The translations under genes and the position numbers were made by a program. A stretch of 64,000 nucleotides of DNA from Sporosarcina luteola. GTDB lineage: Bacteria; Bacillota; Bacilli; Bacillales_A; Planococcaceae. The DNA lies in NCBI GenBank assembly GCA_014204635.1, contig JACHLS010000006.1, forward strand, positions 124,001 through 188,000, in the 5' to 3' direction. Numbering within the stretch: position 1 is the stretch's first letter; the number at the start of each line of letters is the position of its first letter. Below are positions 60,906 to 64,000 of this stretch, one piece after another. A model generated the notes under the pieces. That model made no database searches. It was not told the origin of the DNA and worked only from the letters and a program-made list of their open reading frames with translations.

Positions 60906-61063
60906 GGGTACTCCTCCTCTTCTGTAAAATGCGACGTAAACCGATATGTGCACCATGCACATCCCCTGCAAGAGCCTGGCCTTTCAGATACGAAAGGTTT
61001 GCAGGGGAGCACCGTTTTGTACTGCTTAAGCTGTTGTAAAAATTGAAAGGTTGTTGGATTCAT
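60881..61063 (-). CDS. Small cysteine-rich phage protein
   Basis: A 60-residue protein (MNPTTFQFLQQLKQYKTVLP...) with a CRGCAWCTYRF motif (C-x2-C-x2-C) that could bind zinc. ATG 61063 with GAGGAGGGGA upstream. Its last codons overlap the start of the primase relic and contain that gene's ribosome site, a common phage arrangement. No family assigned. Confidence 0.6.
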   Translation of the reverse strand: MNPTTFQFLQQLKQYKTVLPCKPFVSERPGSCRGCAWCTYRFTSHFTEEEEYPCKRKMKK

Positions 61064-61080
61064 GCCGTATCCCCTCCTCT

Positions 61081-61878
61081 TTATGCAATCTCTCCAGCTA
61101 GCTCTATCATTGGCAACAAACCACGTTCAATTTTGAGTAAATCATAAAGGAACAGGCGACCTTTCTGCGTCCAGTAGGTATTCATGACGCTTAGTCCATT
61201 TTCCAGTAAATGTGTACGCGATTGCGTGTAGCCTTGATCCGCATATTGTTGATAAAGCAGCCAAGTCTTACCCATCTTGTATTGAACTCCAAGTTCTTTG
61301 AGCAAGGCGTTCATCCCACGTCCGGACATACCATAATCTTTGGCAATTTGCGTAATCGGTACAGTTGTATTGTTTTGCAAAATAGCATCATAGTATGATG
61401 CTTTCGGTTGCAACTCACCAATAATATGTTTCTGTTGGGCATTGGCAAATTGTAGTTTTCTTGCTTCTTCTTTAGCTTCCTTATATTCCGTGAATAGCTT
61501 AATACCGAGATCCGGATTTTTAAGAATGTCATCAAGCAATGATTCGGAAGCGTACATGCCATACTTTCGGATATCTGGTAGTACTTCATCAAATACCCAA
61601 CGTTCAAACTGCTCTGCTGCCGGAAGTTTCGATTTCACAATCAGACGATAAAGGTCACCTTCTGGGATGAAATTTTTCTGAATAACCTTTTTTTCGTTCT
61701 GCGGATGAGGTATGTCGTGTTTCGCTACCCACCGGCAATGACGTATGATTGCATCTTTCGGGTTTGAATATCCAAGCATCTTTGCACACTCGGTTGCAGG
61801 GAAATACGCTTTCCCATCCAACTCCATTACCTGTAACTCTCCGAAAATCTCATTTGAAACTATTTGTAATCTATTCAT
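61081..61878 (-). CDS. Phage antirepressor (BRO-N plus KilAC domains)
   Basis: A 265-residue protein: N-terminal BRO/prophage antirepressor domain (about residues 1-105: FGELQVMELDGKAYFPATEC, AKMLGYSNPKDAIIRHC, FIPEGDLYRLIVKSKLPAAE, FERWVFDEVLPDIRKYG) and C-terminal KilAC domain (about 145-265: ITQIAKDYGMSGRGMNALLK, GKTWLLYQQY, TQKGRLFLYDLL). Such proteins inactivate phage repressors or regulate lytic genes. Start ATG 61878 with GGAGGAA upstream. Intact despite the decay on both sides. Confidence 0.92.
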   Translation of the reverse strand: MNRLQIVSNEIFGELQVMELDGKAYFPATECAKMLGYSNPKDAIIRHCRWVAKHDIPHPQNEKKVIQKNFIPEGDLYRLIVKSKLPAAEQFERWVFDEVLPDIRKYGMYASESLLDDILKNPDLGIKLFTEYKEAKEEARKLQFANAQQKHIIGELQPKASYYDAILQNNTTVPITQIAKDYGMSGRGMNALLKELGVQYKMGKTWLLYQQYADQGYTQSRTHLLENGLSVMNTYWTQKGRLFLYDLLKIERGLLPMIELAGEIA

Positions 61879-61900
61879 TATCAAATTCCTCCTGTTCAAT

Positions 61901-61981
61901 TTAATCTTTCATGTAATAGATTGTTTCAAAGCTATCTGCACCTAACGGAAGTCTAGGTGCCCATTCGATTGGTTGTCCCAT
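61901..61981 (-). CDS. 26-residue phage peptide
   Basis: Peptide MGQPIEWAPRLPLGADSFET followed by IYYMKD. ATG 61981 directly at the stop of the polymerase relic (TAAATG overlap) with GGAAGAGGAGGAAGG upstream, and 22 bases before the antirepressor start. The strong ribosome site and overlap suggest a real small gene; function unknown. Confidence 0.5.
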   Translation of the reverse strand: MGQPIEWAPRLPLGADSFETIYYMKD

Positions 61982-62430
61982 TTAGCCTTCCTCCTCTTCC
62001 ATAGAGCCAGTTCCAATTGGTACATTAAGTACGACTTCGTCATGGACGTGAAAATTAATACGATATCCCGCTTCATCCAATCGAAGCAAGGAGACAGCTA
62101 GACAGTCCCTAGCAATGGCTTGTATAATATTCTCGGTCAATTTACCGTCGTAAGTTGGAATTCTGCCCCACTGTTTGGAGCCTTGCTCCGTCCCTTCATA
62201 GGTAAGCTGATCTTTTTACCAAAACGCTCGTCCACCCCAATTTTTGGTCTTACATAGGCGAGGGAGCGGCCAGAGGACAATATTATTAATAAAATTCCTT
62301 TTGTGTAATGAAAGGTGAGACCGTACTGCATCTTCACAACGACTTTTTCCTTCACAGCCTTAATCGCAGTAGCTTGACTACTTCGTCTGCCCACTTAAGT
62401 AATTCATCAACTGACATTTCAAAAGATGAA
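61982..62430 (-). pseudogene. C-terminal relic of a phage DNA polymerase (family A)
   Basis: Two frames give the end of a PolA-type polymerase: KEKVVVKMQYGLTFHYTKGI, LPSGR-like ILSSGRSLAYVRPKIGVDER, then after a frameshift near 62190 SKQWGRIPTYDGKLTENIIQ, AIARDCLAVSLLRLDEAGYR and the catalytic motif C HDEVVLNVP near the end. Another break lies near 62394. The N-terminal exonuclease and most of the polymerase domain are missing. Confidence 0.8.
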
Positions 62431-62836
62431 ATACTGTCAAGTCTTTGTTGGTGATAAGTGCTTTTACCTGCATCTGCTTGCCATCTTGCGACAAGGCAGC
62501 GAGTTTCGACCTTACTTCCTCTATTGTCGGTAGCTTTTTGTTCTACAGATGTGCGGATTTCTTTTGCTCCTTCATTTCTTTCTTGCTGTTAACCGCCGGT
62601 GGCAGGTTTGATTGATTACCTTCCTGCTCCCGCACCCAGGTCTCAATCCTTTCATCAAAATTCGTAGATTTGTTACTACAGCATGTACAAGTTTCGTTTC
62701 GCTCATTTGATTTTTTCTCCGTTCTACTCATATCGTTCAACTTGTGCGGAGCAAGCTGAACACCGACAAAGTTATTAGGGGTTGGCCAACCTCTTGACTT
62801 AATAGTAATATCTCTAATACCGTTTGCCCCGGACAT
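62431..62836 (-). pseudogene. Phage protein with internal stop codon
   Basis: From ATG 62836 a 97-codon frame (MSGANGIRDITIKSRGWPTP... to MKEQKKSAHL) meets TAG at 62543-62545, after which the same frame continues KKLPTIEEVRSKLAALSQDG and KQMQVKALITN, a sequence typical of small Firmicute phage proteins, before losing frame near 62450 and running into polymerase debris. The first part has a possible zinc motif (CTCCSNKS). Possibly two genes fused by decay. Confidence 0.5.
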
Positions 62837-62854
62837 GCAATGTCCTATTTTTAC

Positions 62855-62908
62855 ACAAAAAGAGCACCCCCAACGCGATATTTGAATATCACATTGGAAA
62901 GTGCTCTT
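62855..62908 (-). terminator. Second terminator after the ImmA/IrrE-type gene
   Basis: Minus-strand hairpin, outer arms AGAGCAC and GTGCTCT, inner pairing GATATT..ATATC, ending in TTTTTGTG. Confidence 0.7.
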
Positions 62909-62916
62909 GATTTACA

Positions 62917-62948
62917 ACAAAAAAATAACCGGACATTGAAAGTCCGGT
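62917..62948 (-). terminator. Terminator of the ImmA/IrrE-type gene
   Basis: Perfect 7-base arms ACCGGAC and GTCCGGT (62928-62934 / 62942-62948); minus strand continues TATTTTTTT. It lies 10 bases after the stop. Confidence 0.85.
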
Positions 62949-62958
62949 AGAATTTGTT

Positions 62959-63999
62959 TTAATTATTTTCTTTTGAAAGTATGTTGTAATTGCTTGCTAT
63001 CATAAGCTCGTTACATTCATTAATGGTTTTCAAGTACATTCCAGACAAAATCCATTGATAAAGAATGTGCTTCTGATTTCCAGGCATAAATGAATACCCG
63101 GATTTGACCACCAAGTCTTCTCCCAATGGTGGCGGCAATTGTAAACCGACACAGATTGAAATAACAGTACCCAATTGCGGCTTATAATCAAATTCACTTC
63201 TTATGCGCTGGATTGTTTTTGAACTGACGCCCGCCCTTTCTGCCAATTTTTCTACACTAATACCGACCCTATTCATATGAGCTACAACACTATCCCCAAA
63301 AGTCATTGGTAGTTGACGTTGGATTGAAGCAATCTCATTTAACTTATTACTTAATGCGGTAAACTGTTTAGCTGCATCTTCAGCGGATAGGTTATGTGAC
63401 GATTCCGAAAACGATACTTCAATGAATACGTCGGATGCTACATCTCGAAAAAGCACTGCTTCTCTATAATATTCAATACCATATCGGACATTCGGCTTTG
63501 CTTTCACATCAAAAATCAAACAACATTCATCTATATGATTTCTTGCATACTCGGTAAGTGTCGCGAAACCACTGTCATTTTTCTCGATATATTTTGGGTG
63601 ATTAATACAGACGTGAGCGTTTACATAAAGAAAATCACCAGAGTCTATCAGCTTTGTAAAAGCTGGCTTTGTGGCATATTCGTATAGAACATCTTCAGCA
63701 CTAATAGAAAATGTCTGGTTGTTCTTTAAAGCAACTTTATCGAATGAATGGCCAGGTACATACTGTTCATCTATATAGTTAAAAACTCCAATTGCCTGCT
63801 TATATCCTAGGTCTATCATTCGAATTTTAGCGGCCACTTTAGACACTTCATAAAACTCAGATAACTCAGTAACAACTGCTTCAAAAATGGAATATGAATG
63901 CCCCTTTTCATTACATTTTTTATACTTAGCAATCAATTCCTCGATTTTTACTCTTGTTTGTTTTTCAGGCAGTAGAATTCTTGGCGCAAGGGCATTCGC
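62959..63999 (-). CDS. ImmA/IrrE-type metallopeptidase-like regulator with internal HTH, 5' end outside window
   Basis: Partial gene; the frame is open to the window edge. The first visible residues (ANALAPRILLPEKQTRVK) are the stretch that follows the HExxH core in ImmA/IrrE (DUF955) peptidases, so the zinc site itself lies beyond the window. A helical/beta region of unknown type follows, then near the C-terminus an XRE-type helix-turn-helix (VVAHMNRVGISVEKLAERAGVSSKTIQRIR). In related phage and ICE elements such proteins cleave or control the element's repressor. An HTH placed C-terminal to the peptidase is less common than the usual N-terminal order. It is open over all 1 kb visible, in contrast to the decayed genes next to it. 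Confidence 0.75.
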   Translation of the reverse strand, partial: ANALAPRILLPEKQTRVKIEELIAKYKKCNEKGHSYSIFEAVVTELSEFYEVSKVAAKIRMIDLGYKQAIGVFNYIDEQYVPGHSFDKVALKNNQTFSISAEDVLYEYATKPAFTKLIDSGDFLYVNAHVCINHPKYIEKNDSGFATLTEYARNHIDECCLIFDVKAKPNVRYGIEYYREAVLFRDVASDVFIEVSFSESSHNLSAEDAAKQFTALSNKLNEIASIQRQLPMTFGDSVVAHMNRVGISVEKLAERAGVSSKTIQRIRSEFDYKPQLGTVISICVGLQLPPPLGEDLVVKSGYSFMPGNQKHILYQWILSGMYLKTINECNELMIASNYNILSKENN

Positions 64000-64000
64000 C

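Noticed and set aside
1..64000. CRISPR arrays, tRNA and rRNA genes
   Set aside because: No series of regularly spaced direct repeats and no cloverleaf or rRNA-like sequence was seen on either strand.

Overview
The window looks like the chromosome of a low-to-middle G+C, endospore-forming Firmicute, most probably Planococcaceae (Sporosarcina-like). The grounds are a gerA-type germinant receptor operon, two S-layer-homology (SLH) surface proteins, strong GGAGG ribosome sites with many TTG/GTG starts, YdbS/YdbT-type PH-domain proteins, an RsbR-type stressosome protein and a guanine riboswitch. The genus is inference; there is no rRNA or tRNA gene here.

Layout. 1-4.2 kb: a two-component system and a three-gene ABC exporter in one operon. 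4.2-13.9 kb: a triple-domain RidA protein, a MerR-controlled MFS pump, rlmD, and a LysR/hutG/gltS histidine-glutamate block. 14-20.6 kb: membrane protein, GIY-YIG nuclease, tRNA-dihydrouridine synthase, an SLH protein, and an ECF sigma factor overlapping a membrane protein with a signal-peptidase-like domain. 20.6-27.5 kb: an AT-rich accessory zone with relics (NERD nuclease, metallophosphoesterase-STAND ATPase, DUF2268 protease) around an intact secreted colicin-D-like toxin and a probable immunity gene. 27.5-36.2 kb: ordinary metabolism and regulators. 36.4-45 kb: a DUF485/acetate-type symporter pair, a second SLH protein, a 787-residue two-module isoprenyl synthase and a two-gene membrane operon. 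45-53.4 kb: an Rpn nuclease, a GNAT gene and its ruined second copy on either side of a four-gene germination operon, a type I toxin-antitoxin candidate too short for normal gene calling, and a DUF1456 protein. 53.8-59.5 kb: nucleoside hydrolase-ribokinase, aldo/keto reductase with an N-terminal relic of a second copy, an RsbR protein, and a riboswitch-controlled NCS2 purine permease. 59.7 kb to the end: a decayed prophage (broken VapE-type primase and DNA polymerase) with an antirepressor and an ImmA/IrrE-type regulator still open.

Most striking items: (1) the compact secreted tRNase-like toxin with the colicin D active-site pattern (K-x-K-H and S-G-W) in a 188-residue protein, plus neighbour gene; (2) the 27-residue holin-like toxin with a convergent RNA, a consensus promoter and a shared terminator; (3) the two-module isoprenyl synthase; (4) the ECF sigma factor paired with a catalytically dead-looking signal-peptidase fold; (5) several families of dispersed hairpins, some with conserved loops, used as terminators.
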